The notes beneath the pieces are model-generated. The model ran no database searches. It was given only the letters and a program-made list of their open reading frames with translations, and was not told where the DNA came from. Made by a program: the position numbers and the translations under genes. Shown one piece after another: positions 43,051-57,551 of a stretch of DNA of 64,000 nt (positions are counted from its first letter, which is position 1; each line of letters starts with the position of its first letter). Origin of the DNA: Ptychodera flava (Eukaryota; Hemichordata; Enteropneusta; Ptychoderidae); assembly GCF_041260155.1 (NCBI RefSeq), contig NC_091938.1:18451632-18515631 (forward strand), read 5' to 3'.

Positions 43051-43739
43051 TTAAATCGAAAATCATTTTACGCTAATCGGAGCAGAATAATGTGTATACA
43101 TATAGCTTGTTCAGCTCGATATCATCTTTGTTATTGTCAGACAGCCCCACAGTGCAGTCGATGAACTTGAACAATCGGCAAGACTGCCCAACTGTAAACC
43201 AGTGTAGTGTAGCCTGTAGGAAGAGGACAGCTAAGAGAACGTTAGACGTAAAGATTAGGTTTGTTATACTAGTTATGGTTAGGATATATAGAAGGGATAT
43301 AAATCTATAACTGCAATCAGGAAAGGAACTTGTCATGAACATTGCAAGGTTTTAACATGGATTTACTACAGTGTTATAAAAGTGAAAACAGATATTGAAA
43401 ATAAAACACTTAAAGTTATGTCATAGATGTACAAAAATAGTTTAAGATGATGAACTCTCAAATATTAAACATAGACAAAATCTTTTTCAGGTCTAGACTC
43501 CTTTTCTGTAATACTATCTTTTTTTTTCCATCCAGGAATTATTACAGCACTGCCGTTTCCTGTAGATACAATATTGAAGTGTGATTTTTTTTTTCTGAAT
43601 ATATTGAGAAGGGCAATAGTTACAAAATTCTTTTCATGAGGTCATATATTCTTATTCAAATGATGGATGATAAAAGTTTTCAAAATGAATAGATTGTCAA
43701 GGTTAACAATAATAAAACAGTTTTACACTAAAAAAGGCA

Positions 43740-43987
43740 AGCACAAAAACATTACATAATGTACACAAACATACATGTATTGTATACAATTAATGCACAC
43801 AATATATGTGTATATATATACATACACACACTTAAAAAGGGATTAGTCAAATGGGCTGTGTATATATATAGCCAACATTATTGTTTTTGTATGTATATAA
43901 TATATAATATATTTATACATATGCGCACACACACATTGTGTATATCTTCCCCATCTATATAGAGACAGATCAATAGATACCTTCACA

Positions 43988-44044
<57 letters not shown>

Positions 44045-44140
44045 CACACACTCATATATATATGCACACACATGGTGTGTATATCTACCCCATCTATATA
44101 GATAGATAGATAGATTGATAGATACCTTCACACCCCAAAA
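43740..44140. repeat. Microsatellite cluster with internal duplication
   Basis: (AT)n at about 43990-44040, CA-rich steps and (GATA)n at about 44098-44130. Two segments, about 43920-43996 and 44060-44137, share GTGTATATCT, CCCCATCTATATAGA and GATACCTTCACA in order, so a block of about 75 bases was duplicated around the AT run. Confidence 0.8.
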
Positions 44141-45843
44141 CAGTGCTCAATGCTCATATCAACAGTTCATTTTATGATAAAAGTTTAATGCAAGTTGAAA
44201 TCAGAACTACTTTATACTTAAAGTAATTTGTTTTTTAAACTCAAATTTATAAGCTTACATTATTTGCCATTTTAATATAGGTACCATATTGTATTGTGCT
44301 AGTATAGCTATGATAATTTTAAATGACAGTGTCGATCCCTGCCTTTTTTCTCGTTGGCTATGGAAAAAAAGACTGTTGTCTTTAAGCTATGTCCATTTCA
44401 CTGTAGAATGTCAAGTACAGGCTTGTTACAGAGCGAGTGACCATGACTATAACTTCGGCAAAGGAAAGAGGAACTTTTACAGCCAACAGGCCAATAGTTG
44501 GCATAAAAAGATGGCACTGAACTTCAACTTTGTCAACAACAGTAGAAAATGCCTGGAATTTTGAAACTTGAACATTTCCCAAATGATATTACTTACATTA
44601 CAAGTAGTCGTCTTTTTCTCTGTACTGTGTGTTCATTTTTTGTTGAGAGGGCAGGCGTACAACAAACTATTGCATTGAAATATAATGCTCCGCAATTCAT
44701 GAAAACCTGTAGTTAACACCCATACTCTATATAGCTCATCTTACCAATGGACTTTACTCAGGGACAAATTACATTTATATATTTGTAAATCTCATTGTTG
44801 AAAAGGGGAACAACGCGTGAGCAATATACCAAAGGGCATGGCAGCTAGTTGAAAGAAAAAAAGTGGTAAACAATTTCAATCTGTGCCTGGACATTATATA
44901 AATGGCTCACAGAAGATTCATGGGTTTATACGACATCCCTGTCATTCAATGGTTGCTCATATCATTTCCTATCTACTTTAACTTGACACAAATATAAGAA
45001 CATGCGTATCAGTTTGCTTAAAACACATGTATTTGTTTCTTTGGTACTACATTTTCTGAAAGTTTCCTTATTTGTACCGAGGTGCCAGGTACTCATTATC
45101 TATCATGGCTTACATAATAACTGCTTTTCACTTCATATAATTTGCTGTTACCTGAATTTCTAAAATTTCAAAAAAAATATTAACAAAATATGCTCTGAAC
45201 ACATGTTGGAAAATCACAAAAGATAATCTAATGAGAGCCAAACTACACTAATAGCTACTAGTACTACAATTAAACACAGTATACAAGTTTTGCAAGTCTA
45301 GGTGAAACGAAAAGTGATGTCAGCATTGGTAGTTATTATTGAAAAGATGATTTCATGAATTTGTAATATTCTGTGCAAAACTAAAACAAGTGCGACTACA
45401 TGGTTTTCAAAATGATTCTGCTTACAAGCTTTTTTCAAAAGTCTTTAATGTAGGTAAATTTTACAAAAATATACTAGCACCACATAAAAAAAGTGATTCT
45501 TAAACATAATTTGTCTAATATGAGTGATAAAGGGTCTAGTTAAAAATATTGTAGTCTTGAAGATAACTAATTGCCTTATGCTAATGCGTTGCATTATTTG
45601 TAGTTGGATCACCACTTAAGATTCGTTTCACATAGCCCATCAATGTGCTCATCTTTCTTCTGTCCGTATGATGCCTCAACTCATACATTTGAAGACTTAA
45701 AGTAATCTCTGTTCAGATCAGGACTGGCTGTTTGTCCAGTAGATTCTAAAGGTTTAGTTGACAATTAAGATACATGTAATTCCAACTGTGTTCAAATCTG
45801 CAGTTTTCTTCATTAGTTTCATGATTTCACCATTGGAAGGGGA

Positions 45844-45858
45844 GGGGGGGGGGGGGGG
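45844..45858 (+). repeat. G15 homopolymer run
   Basis: An uninterrupted run of fifteen G following GGGGAGG-type sequence. G-quadruplex-capable in principle, and a likely site of sequencing error. Confidence 0.85.
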
Positions 45859-48800
45859 ACATAACTTCCAATAAAAACTCCAATTAGAACATCCAAGAGG
45901 GAGACTTTTCTCCTATCTCTCTCATGTCTTGTAGACGTATTTTCTGAATGAAATGTGTATACAGCATATAGATGCATTGATTGTTAGAGGCAGTATTAGC
46001 TTCATTTCCTCAACGGAAGCCTGATGCTTGCCCGAACATATCCAATTAAAATGGAGATACTGTCTGATATTTGTTTGGCCCTTAGCAGGAGTCTAAAAAA
46101 ATCCCACAGGGTTCATGGTCTCAATTCTCAGGGTAACCTTATTAGTGTTCTTACTTTGAAACGATCTTTACATGTCATTATATTAATAGTGACAGTGCTT
46201 CGTTTGGAATATTCCACTTATAAAAGGAGGTTGGATTGCTTTTAGGGAAGCTGGACACAGGAAAATGTCACTTTTTTGGCCATTTCATTGCAACATGACA
46301 GTATCAGATATATATAGAACCTTTCTGTGTCCTATGCAACCCCCAAATATAAAAATTAATGAATTGAATGAATGAATAATTAAAGAAATTGTAACAGTTT
46401 ATCTCTCACAGGTCTCCAAAAATTATGGGGTGATGGTTGTTTTTTATTTTCCTGAATTTAGAACTGACAAGATCCAACTACAAAAGCAGGAGTGAGTACA
46501 CGCAGCACTGAGTAGTAATTTTCACACACAGCAAGGTGACTGCTGAAATTTTAGTAAACAACTATTACTTCTATTTTCAAGTTTGTCCACAAAAATGTTG
46601 GTGTGACAGTCAATGCTAGGTAGTGATTATAGATCAACGTTGTATTGACCTACAAGCAAAAAATATGAGAAATATTGACACACAAATAAGTAACCTATAC
46701 TTGTCAAAATTCTGAGCAAGGTTTTCAATTATTCTCTCCCGTAGAGAACTTTGAAACCATTGGCAGTCTCATTGATTTGTTTCACAAGATGGAAATGTTC
46801 ACATCCTACAATTAAAAAAAAAATACCTGAATTTTCTGTCGTAAAATTTTACAGTTTGTTACTGAATAATTTGGAACAATCAGGACATTGGAAAAAATAC
46901 AGGACAGTAACATTCCAGCTGACTTCAAATCTCGTATCTTTAACCTAAAGGTCAAAGTTTTGTTGCACAGCAGGTTTGAGGTATTTCAGTTTCATATAGG
47001 AAGTGCAATTTATCAAGATTTTCATTGGTTGACGTGGCATATGCAACCATTCAGATATACGCCCCAGAATTGACGAGATAACATACTTATATATGTTACA
47101 GTAATTCAATAGAGATATGTCAAGAACGGTAAATATTCGACAAGATCCGGTAATAACTATATATAACTAGGACAGACATATTTACTGTCACCAGCATGTG
47201 AATACTCCAACAATCGCTCATAAAAGTTAATTTAACTTCACAACATGATATCAGATAATTCTTATATTTATAGTCTTCATGTTTTGAAAGCTCATGGTGG
47301 ACAGTTTCATAAATCTGTTATATATTATTTTGGAAGATTAATATTTATAAATTGACAAATAATTAAAAAAGCTTTATCGTAATTTAAAACTTCAAGTTAC
47401 AGCCCCAGAAATATTGTTTTTGAAGTTTTCACTTTGAATATTTGTCATTGTGGAAAATTGCACGTTTTCACCAGCTGATGCTAAGCCTTTTAACCCTCCC
47501 CCCTCCCCAAACTGAAAAGTGGAATGTCCCGAATCAATAGCCGTCATCCCTGATCAGCAGCTTGCTGTGTGCTCATTGAATTGTGTGTGTTTATCAGTTT
47601 AAATTCATTCCTGGGTCCAACACACACTTGTATGTATTGTAGAGGCCAGCGTGTACTTAAAAATAAGCAATACCACGCACTTCATTGAAAAACTGTTGAG
47701 AGTAAGTATTTTTGTACATTTCTTTGCAGGCAGTGCTTTGAATTTTAATTTTGCACGTTTAGTAGAGCTTTATCGAGTGTACCATTTACCCAGCAAAATT
47801 AGAAATCAGTACCTTGATAGATTTCTTGCCAAAAGCATTTCAAATGTCTCGATTGTATCAAGAAAATTTTGGATTCAAATATAGCAATCCTCTGCGGGAA
47901 ATTTATAGCCATTTTAAAAATATTACGCAAGTGAAAACTATTTCAGGTTTTCAGTTTCAAATCTAATACTGAGTGGAAACAACATTATATGCTGTAGCTT
48001 GCTTGTGTGTGTAATATGTGTGTGTATGTGGGTTGGGGGAGGGGGTGTCTTGAATTCTTCCATCTCTGAGTGCCGGCAGTTCTATAGTGTACACACCAAT
48101 TGTCTGTGTTCTGCTTCATCAATGAGATGCGAAAACTCAAATGTGTGAAGATTGGAATAACAATATCAAGTATACTTTGCATGTAATTTCATAGTTAATT
48201 TCACTCAAATATAATGAGAAAACAAAAACGTTTAATAATGTTCCGAAATGAAAATTTTCTTTCATACAAGTACCTTGAATTATTTAGTGCAATTTTACTG
48301 CCCGCTAGCAAAATAAATATAGACTTTATTGAATAGACTTGGAGAAACGTGACTGTGTGATGAGAATATATCATGTTTCCTATTGGTATTGTGCTGTATC
48401 CTATTCTGCTCTTGGCCTTTCATTAAAATAGAAATCCATCTTTCCTTCTTGGCTTGTGACATTTCTGCAAAATATGCAAAACAAGCAGAGGTATATATTC
48501 AGCGTACTGTGATCAACTAGAAGTGATATATGATATGTCGTTGTGATATATGAGCTTTGCATCTTGTACCTGTAGTCTTCATTACAAGAATTTCACCGTA
48601 TCGTAATTCTAACCAAACATTGATGTCATTTGAGATATCGGGATAAATCCGTCATCATCATTGATTTTCAGCGGGTATGTAAGACAGTGTGTGCCAACCA
48701 TACAATTGTGGGCTTTACACACACATACTTTCGTCACTTAAAATATTTCCTTTGTTATAAGTCATGCTGTATCAATATTGTAAGCTGATCAGAATGTCGG

Positions 48801-49370
48801 ACTTTACCATGAAGAGTGTCGTGAGATTCAGAAGTCACTCTGACAAACACAAAATATGATCGAAGTATCTGATACGTTGATGCTTGGGTTTCAAAAGTGG
48901 TAAATGAAACGTGGGTTTTAATACAATTGTATGCCACAACTACATGCTAGTCATACTGGATTTACATACATGTACCTAGCAGTTCATCCTAACGGCATCA
49001 ACATAATTCTCAGATTTAGTGAGACCTAACGTATTTTTGAGTAACACACTAACAATCAAAGTTACTCAAATTATGAGACATAATTTGTCATGTTTTACAA
49101 CTTATACTACTGAAGTAATACCGTTTGTGTCTGAATAAACATAATATTGTTGCATGTAGAAATATCTGTGTACATACACAATGTTTTGTCCAGTTTATGT
49201 CACAAACACTTGACCGTGTTCTCACAGAGTACTCTTATCAGGACGCCAATTTATGTATTAAAAACAGATCTTATCGATTAATAAAACTATCAATGATACT
49301 ATTCTAAGAATGAAGTAAAAATTATGCATATATCTGTCTTGTTTATTCAGTCTATACTCGTGTCCTTGTC

Positions 49371-52300
49371 ATGGCTGAGTTTGCACCACGTCCTGTAGTG
49401 ATAAGTGGTCCCTCTGGAACAGGGAAAAGTACACTTATCAAGAAACTCATGGATGACTACAAGGAATATTTTGGATTCTCCATCAGTCGTAAGTTGACAA
49501 CGTCCACTTTCATTGATGTATTTGCTCGATATTCATCGATAATTCTATGTTGTGTCCATGGAAGTTTATTTTATGAGTAGAGATTATTATCATTCGGAAT
49601 ATATTTCGCAAATTTATTTCAAAATTGCTGTTCTGTATCTGTAAAGTAAACTTTCACACCTGACATATTGTTGATCATTCTTTTTTTGTAAAAGGAAATA
49701 TGATGTAGCTGGCAATGAAAACAATGTTTTTGAGATGACTAAATCATAGTAAATGAAGACCCTTTCATGAATGTCACCATTACAATCAAGTTCACCTTGA
49801 AAGTTTATATCATAATATTCTTTTCATGGAATTCCTGTTAAACATCTTTGATTGTTTTCATGATCATTGCTTCATCCGGCATATGTCTAAAAATTGCTCT
49901 TGAAAAACTGTGATCTATTTGCTAATAGATATCCAATGGTAACACTGGTCGTTGCATCACTTTAGAAAATTTTCTGGTGCATGTTTAGGGAAATCCACAT
50001 TTGTACGTGTGCCAGTCAACAACACAGCAATGGGACTGCAATCTGCTTGTATGGCTCCAAATTTTTGTAAAAGTGCAATCTCAGATTATAGTTGCTCTCC
50101 TGGAAATTTGTCAGTAGAGAATGATGCTTCTTGGGTGCAGTTGAGGGAGTTACCCTGAATATTCATGTAGTAATTCAGTAATTGAGTTATAGCTGTGTGG
50201 TACAATTTATTTCTAACCACATGGCATTGACCAGGCCATGTTATGATCAAGGATTAGATCTAGGATTAGTCCAACTGCGGTCAGTAGTAGGGTTAATGAC
50301 TTGACTTAATGATGTAAAGAAAATGATTTCAGGGATGTTTTCGATGTTAGATGCATTTTATTGACTTCATTCTGTGAGCAATTGTACAAGATTTGAACAT
50401 ATGGACTAGTGTGAAAATAGCAGATTTCACTGATAATAACCACAAAGTGATACATAATGTAGCTGCATTTAGTGGAAAAACCATACAATTTGGCCTAGAG
50501 ATGAGGCTGTGTAAGTGCTTTTCGTCTGTCAATCAACTCATTGCCACCTGGGAGAAAGCGAGTCTTTAATCTCCTGTTTCTAGGCAACTTAATGGTTGTT
50601 GTCATGGCGTTGGAGAATTCATAAGTTGTATTCCCATGATGTTGTTAAAAAGTGATGTTTTTGTAATTAGGATGAAAGACCCTCCACGGTCTTTAGTCTT
50701 TAATCTACATATACTCACCTCCTCTTTCCCTGTAAGCAGGTCCACATTCACCATCAATAACAATAGGTTTGGGCCAAACCATGGTAGGAAAAAGGTTAAA
50801 AAGATTTCCTAAATAATTTTAAAGAAAATATTTCATTTCCCCTATCGCTGGGTAATTTTAACCACTCTATGCTATGACAGCTTGCAGTTTGATGTATTGA
50901 ACATTGTATGGAAAAGTTTTTGTCTGTTATACTATTTATCATAGGCAGTGTTTTAGGATAATCAGTCATTTATCATAAAATTATATTTTTTTTGCAACAA
51001 AGCGGTGACATGTATTTTTAACTCATTCATCACCATGGTTTTGCCAAAACCTGAAATGTGCATGGACTTGTTTACAGGGAATTTGAGGTAAACTGGCTTA
51101 GAAATCATGATCCACTGTTTTCTCACACTTCTCATTTGTGTCTCAGATACTACAAGAAAAGCCCGTCCAGGTGAAGAGGACGGAAAAGGTACACCTTTTG
51201 TTTCTCAGCTTTCTCCGAATTCTCTACTCCCGCGCTTTAGAGAGCCATCAGCCTGTCGGAGACTCCATTACGACTCTCTGCCCGTTGCATCAGTACAACC
51301 AAATGATATTACCACTATCTACCATGTACCACTGTAATATATGAATGGATTCCATGTGGGATTATGTGCAATGAATGTACATTTACAGGGATGTAGAAAA
51401 TAGCTGCCAGCTGGCAAAACAACCGGCTGTCGGCTAAAATTTGCCGGCTGTGAATTTTTTTTTGAAAAATCAGGACATTTTACACAAACTTACTGTGCAC
51501 ATACACTTGTAACGGCCTGTACTTTTATTTTGTCACATGTGACTAAAATGTTCTACATCTCCGAAATTTAGCAAAATAAATTTATGTACAAATGTTCTCT
51601 ATTAACTTTATTAATATGTACTATAATCGGTACATTGAAACAAAGATATGATAAAATTAGAAAATATCTCTATATTGTTGTATGTATCAGTTCATAAACA
51701 GCAAATGCTGCATTTCAATTTTACATGTGATATTACAAAGTGCAATATGACACCCACAGTATGTGGTAACAGCCCGTATTAATCACCAAAGATTTAACAA
51801 ATATCTCTCTACCACATATTTACAGATTATCATTTTACCACACGTGATGAAATGGAAGCTGCTATCGACAGAGGGGAGTTTGTGGAAACAGCTGAATACT
51901 CAGGGAACCTCTACGGTACAAGGTAAGGCACTGGGGGAGAGGGAAGGTGTTACCGTGGTAACAGCAGCTGAGCAGATGACCATATTTGGCAGTGTTGCCA
52001 TGTCCAGGTGTCACATAGCCACGTAGCAATTTTGAAAGGTGATTTTGAAAATCTGAAAGTATTATTTTAAAATTTAATTTTTTCAGGAGCTTCTGAAATT
52101 AACATTTTTTTTAAAAGGAAAATAATCTTTAATCTAGGAGTGCTGTGAAATTATCACAATTTTAAAAGGTGATTGTAGGATCTCAAAACAGCATTTTGAA
52201 ACTACTTTTTTCACCAGCAATTTGAAATAATATCTTTTTATGTAGTTGCAAATTTTTTTCAGAAGGAAAATTAATCTTTAATGTGAGAAAACTGACAAAT

Positions 52301-54030
52301 TATCACCAAACTTTAATGCATTTGTGAGAGAAAAATTACTGTACCATTTATATCTTTTGTCCAATGTGAATGTAGGCTTTTGGCAACTGATTTGAAATAC
52401 TGTAATTATTTAAATCACCATTTTCTGTTGCAGTAAAAAAGCTGTGGAAGATGTCCTCGAACAAAAGAAGATATGCATACTAGATATTGATATGCAAGGA
52501 GTAAAGAGTGTCAAACAAACAAACTTAAAACCACGTTACATATTTATTAGGCCGCCAGATATGGAAGCTTTGGTGAGTCAAATCTTCTTTGCTGATTTGC
52601 CTTTTAGTTAAACCAGTGAATTTCCATGGCCAAGGAATCATTTGCGCATGACCCATGGAATTTGAAGCAAAAGACGAAAATGACAGGGAATTTGTAAATG
52701 ATTTTAAATAATATAGCCTCATTAGCTGTAACTTCTTGATGTTTTCAAGTATATTTGTTTCATAATTCGAATTCAGTTCCTTCTTATACTCCCAAATTCA
52801 TAATGAGATGCCTAGTTTGCAACCTGTCATTACATCTGTATCTGTATGATAAACATCCACTGGTATTGTTTACTACTGGAAGAATTCATATTATGTCAAC
52901 AATAACAAGGCATGTCGTACACATTGAATTATGTTCACAAGGGACAGTTATGTTCACAAGGTACAGCTATTCTGTATCTGAAGATTCCGTATGGAGATGT
53001 ATGAAAAGATTATCAAAGTATACTTCTAATTTCTAAATTAATAGGTTTTGTCAATCACAACAGGAACAAATGATCTTTAGAGACATATTGATGAGCGCCC
53101 TTTATAGTCAGCATATTTATTCTCACAAGATATTGGCAATAGAATCTTAATCATTGTGTATTTGTAAATTAGGCACTGAACAAGGAATGTTCTTGTTTAC
53201 CAGAATTATGTGATAGTGTATATTTTATCCCAAACAATGAGCTGTTCTCAGATGTTTGTCATTTATATCCGATCGCAATCATGACCATTACAGTGTCTAC
53301 TGTATCCCATCTAAGCAAGTGATTTTCATTCAGTTTCATTAACATTCTTGAATTTTCAAGTCGGATAAAACAATGCTCCTAGTTGATTTGTGTGTTTTCA
53401 ACCTCATATTTTTCACTTATCTACTGATCTTCTGACAATTGTTCTCTTTGGTGTTTTACAGGAAGACAGATTGAAGGGTCGGAAAACAGAGTCAGAAGAA
53501 TCATTACAAAAAAGATTACATTCAGCAATAGAAGAGTTAGAGTATGGTGAGTATTTAATTCCACCACTTAAACATTAATTAAACTCTACATTTTAAGCTC
53601 CCCCATGCCAATATCTAATTAACACATTCATTGCCTAATCATCCCACCATAACCCCCCATAACCCCCCCAACCCCCCCCATGGTTTGACCAACACCCATT
53701 GTTATCTATGGTGATTGTGGACCTGTTTACAGGGAATTGGGGTGAATAGGTTAAGCAGTTATAATTTAACCCTATCACCCCCATATTCCATTAAATCAGT
53801 CCATCCAGCCTGTTGAAAACAATAGGAATGTACCAGTACCCTTGCAATGAAAGGGTTAAAGAAGAAAACATTGATCAACATGTGCAATTCTGTTCTATTT
53901 TACAGGTCAAACGGGTGCTTATGATGTTACCATTATCAACGATAACCTGGAGATAGCTTATGAAGAATTAAAGGGGTTTCTCAGTCAAGACATCGCTGAA
54001 TTAAAGAAAGAAAAATACAGGAAACGTTAA
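49371..54030 (+). CDS. GUK1: Guanylate kinase, 6 coding exons
   Basis: Exons: 49371-49488, 51147-51188, 51826-51922, 52434-52572, 53462-53546, 53906-54030. They encode 201 residues; human GUK1 has 197. The enzyme phosphorylates GMP and dGMP to the diphosphates with ATP, in the cytosol. P-loop GPSGTGKS at residues 13-20. GMP-binding region: [11 protein letters not shown] across the exon 1/2 junction and [11 protein letters not shown] across exons 3/4. LID and core: [41 protein letters not shown] and the C-terminal [17 protein letters not shown]. All junctions are GT-AG and keep phase (1,1,2,0,1). The ATG is 20 bases after an acceptor at 49350; that exon has no in-frame stop upstream, so an N-terminal extension is possible, though the family usually starts here. 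It is divergent from Beclin-1. Confidence 0.97.
50723..50799 (-). mobile_element. Short TTAACC...GGTTAA-type element, inverted copy
   Basis: Reading the minus strand: TTAACC, then ACCATGGTTTGG, CAAACC, TTGATGGTGAATGTGGACC and TTACAGGGAA. Relatives occur at 51018, 53619, 59148 and 62735. It lies in guanylate kinase intron 1. Confidence 0.6.
51018..51095 (+). mobile_element. Short TTAA-type element copy
   Basis: TTAACTCATTCATCACCATG, TTTTGCCAAAACC, GACTTGTTTACAGGGAATTT. Same order of blocks as the other members, directly upstream of guanylate kinase exon 2. Confidence 0.55.
51395..51560. repeat. GCCGGCTG-containing repeat fragment
   Basis: GCCAGCTGGCAAAACAACCGG, GCTGTCGGC and TTTGCCGGCTGTGAA show internal repetition of a CCGGCTG/CAGCTGG theme in an otherwise AT-rich intron. 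Likely an old repeat fragment; class unknown. Confidence 0.4.
53619..53754 (+). mobile_element. Short TTAA-type element with C-run expansion
   Basis: Starts TTAACACATTCATTGCC and ends GGGGTGAATAGGTTAA. It has an expanded CCCCCCATAACCCCCC stretch followed by CATGGTTTGACC and ATGGTGATTGTGGACCTG. In intron 5 of guanylate kinase. Confidence 0.6.
53766..53859. mobile_element. TTAACCCTATCACC...AAAGGGTTAA element
   Basis: A 94-bp segment with TTAACCC and GGGTTAA ends, adjacent to the previous element. The interior (ATTCCATTAAATC, GTTGAAAACAATAGGAATG) resembles sequence at about 35757-35860. No coding capacity. Confidence 0.5.
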
Positions 54031-57000
54031 CTACAGAGCAGAAACTCAAAATCGGAAAATTCTTTTATTTAGTCAATAACACCAAAGTAATGCAGCGTGA
54101 CAAATTATTACAGGAAAGAGCAGATTACTGATATTTATGAACCAGATTTTTTTCTATTATTGCACAGTTTACCTGTTAAATATGGACAAGGATGTCGATT
54201 TATATGCTAGATCTGTAGAATGCACTGTTTTTAGTGATCAACATCAGAGCTATTGTACCCAGAATTTGATGAGCAATCCGATTAATTTATTTATTAATTT
54301 AATTTCTCAAGCTGTGCTACTTTTTGGAGAGAATCCTCTTCTGTACTTTAATGCTCGATTCTGTAGATATCCAGTGCTAGATTTTGTATTTTGGTCGATA
54401 TTCCTTTTGGTATTTTGTACTTATCGGTCATTTTCTTAACTTTTTTTAACCTTCTGATTATTCCAGCTTCCATTGACTCTACTTCCATTATTCATGTCTA
54501 GTTACCTCTTTCTTAAGTTTTCTCATTAGAATTTTCTTGACATTGTGTCCATAAATCCATAAACAAAAACGTGGACTGCCTCCACCAATCAAAGGGAGGC
54601 AGAAATTGTGCGCAAAATATTCAGATACAGTTATGGATTCCTGTTATGGATTCCTGTAACACGATATGGCTAAATTCAGGTGATATTTAAATAACTGCTT
54701 AATATTGGAAAGGAAAGACCGTACATTGAACATTTGAGGTAAATTTGGGAATAGTTTAGCATGTACAGTATGTTGAATCTGAAATTGCATCTATTATGTC
54801 AGACATTTTCTCTATAAGCTTTGTCTCGTGACCTTTAAAATCACATTTGAGAGAATTTTTAAGAACTGTAATGATTTCAATCACACTGTGATTAAAGTTG
54901 CAATATTAAGTGTTAGTTAATAATCTGAAGCTCTTTACATATTTCAATGTGCAAAAACACTGAGTTTTGTAATGCATTATTATGTCCAAATGAGGAGTAG
55001 AACATATTTGCATTGGACAATATGAACAAATCTGTATATACTTTTGATTGGTCATCATTGGATATTATTTTACTTTTTCAAGAATCATGCTGTAAAGAAT
55101 CAGAGTGGGTTGTGATTTTCACATTCATTCAGAAAAACAAAATAGTATGCATGTCAAACACTTTGGACCCAATCTTTCTTATGAGAAAAAGAATGCTTTC
55201 CTAGGAGGTCCACCCGTAGTGTTGACCCCCTAGGATTATGTTGATTTGTAAATCTGTTCAGTGCAGGCTCTGTATTCTTCAGCCATATTGGAACAGATCC
55301 CAAATCAAAAGCTGATATTGCAGAGTCAGTTTGTTTTGAGGAGAGACTGATCATTGCAATAAAACAATCACAGAACATATCTTTTCATACATTGTCTCAT
55401 TCCAATCAACATCATTTTCAGATTATTTTCTCTGGGACGTCATTTTTTAAGAAGCATTATAATTTTAAATATTGGAGAGGAATTTTTCTGAATGCTTGAT
55501 TGTGTTGTGCTTTCCAAATGGACATTTTGTTGTGGAGGATAGAATCATTTTGAAAACCTGAATTTTGTACAATTTGGTATCGCCACACTAAATCCAATGC
55601 TTTTTGAAATTGTCTTTTTAATTTTTAATTTATTAAGTCCATTGTCCAAAAGGCAAATGCCCAATTACAGGATCAGGTAACTGTTTTCCATAACCCAAGG
55701 AGGCAATGGGAAATGATGGTGCTTTGCTCAATGGCACATTAACACTATCATATTATGCTTGCTTTCATGTAAAGAGATGAGAACAACAAAAGCTTTGGGT
55801 TTGAATCGTCCTTTTTTCATAAAGCAGCAAATCTTCCAGCCTATATTCTGAAGCAGCACTTGAGGGATGTTTTAATACCGGATACCATTATGTATAGCCT
55901 TCATATCCATGACCTCGTATTGTCATGTGTGTCAAGTGTAAAGAGTGATTTCAAACATTCCGCATTATCCAAAACAACATTGTTTTCTGAAGTCCTCTCT
56001 TCTTCTCAGCATTTGCTTGAGGAATTTTATCAACTCTCAGTTGTCTCTTTCTTATGTATTTTTAATTAGTCCAGTATTATTAACCGCCATCATTTCATTT
56101 TGTAAACAAGTCAGACTTACAGTTTCCAGTGTCTCCTCACTTTCATACGTTAGATTGTAACTTGTTGACACCAAACAAACCGTCAGGGAAAAATCTCTGT
56201 TTACCATTTACACCCCACTCACTCTTGGGATGTATCTCAGCTATGTTGTAGGTCACCAAGAGGTCAAGGTTCAAAAGGTGAACTTAACTTCCCTAGCCTT
56301 GTGTCTTTTACTCCGACACTGAAACGGCCGCGGCTCTGCTTTCTGTATTATATCAAGACACAAGTTCTTATACATTTGCTCTGGATCAGTATTTTTAGGA
56401 TGAGAGACTTCAAAATAAAGAGGGGAAAGTTCCAATCTCTGAATTTTACTTTAACTTTGAAATCTTAATTGCAAAATGCAAACTGTGTGTGTGTGTGTTT
56501 TTATTAGTTTAGTTTCTAGATACATACCATATACCGAGAGGTCATGTGTAACATGTCACATAAGTTATCATGATAGTTTTGACTGTCTTAATCTACTTGG
56601 ACTTGAATTTCAGTTTTGATGGAAAGATGTTCACAAATATGATCATAAATGGAGACCTTCATTGTCCAATCATGTAAAATTACAGAGGGCCAGATTGTTG
56701 TACAAAGCTAATTTTCACATACAATGATGACAATTGGGAATAAAATATTTTGTTTTTATAGCAGTATAATATAAATACATCAGAAATTAGGAATGCCAGT
56801 AGATTATTTGCAATGATCCCTTGACAAAGCAGCTGAGATGTTCTGTACAAGTGTATTTCCTTGAAATAATTTTTTGTCATATATACACATGTGTAAAATT
56901 CCACTTCAAGTATATGCATATGTATCTGTGTATGATCAGAACCTGATGTTGATTTTACCCAGGTTGCCTCGTATATTTATATGGGCATACTTATTTAATG

Positions 57001-57551
57001 TTAAAGCAATCAAGAGTGTTGAATTAATCTTTAAAAAGTTTATAACCAGCTGAGAGCACCATTTCTCTCTGCTCAAGATAAGTGGGATATATGTTTAACC
57101 TTGGCCTTTGCTGCCAACTGATAATGTATGCACCACTACTTGTTAAGTGAACCACACCTGCATTTTTGCAAAGTTTTAGTTTTATTTCATCTTATAAGCT
57201 ATTTTCGCTTGTCTGCTGTTGATAACCGATATTGTAATATATCATACAAATCGCATTTGAAATTTTATATGCAAGGTCAAGGTTTGATTGTCAAATATCT
57301 CCAGTGAATAACACAAATGTATTACTTTACTGAATTGAATACCTTAACTACACTCTACATAATTCGGATAATCCCATCTTTGTATTAGATATCTCAGGCT
57401 GGTAATAGATTTGTTTAACATATTGTTACAGAGAGCAAATATGCAATATTTAGTATGCCAAAGGTCTATCATCACATGAATATCTGAGATCATGTGCTTT
57501 GATATGTGAAAGGTTTGTAGGAAAATATCGATAGTTTTCTGGTAAGATATT
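54031..57551. other. Probable 3' UTR and flank of guanylate kinase
   Basis: AT-rich, no coding exon recognised. AATAAA at 55358-55363 is one candidate poly(A) signal; another at 59533-59538 is followed by GTTTGTGTGTC, a GU-rich downstream element. A stretch near 55630-55680 (TTTATTAAGTCCATTGTCC) may be a repeat fragment. Confidence 0.4.

Larger units (their letters stand above)
43051..49350. other. Spacer or 5' intron before guanylate kinase
   Basis: No protein or RNA gene recognised. Contents include microsatellites at 43.75-44.14 kb and a G-run at 45844-45858. Since the guanylate kinase ATG exon starts at a splice acceptor (CAG ending 49350), part of this is probably intron. Confidence 0.5.

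Noticed and set aside
54137-54439. 100-codon ORF just after guanylate kinase
   Set aside because: AT-driven hydrophobic frame in the probable 3' UTR.
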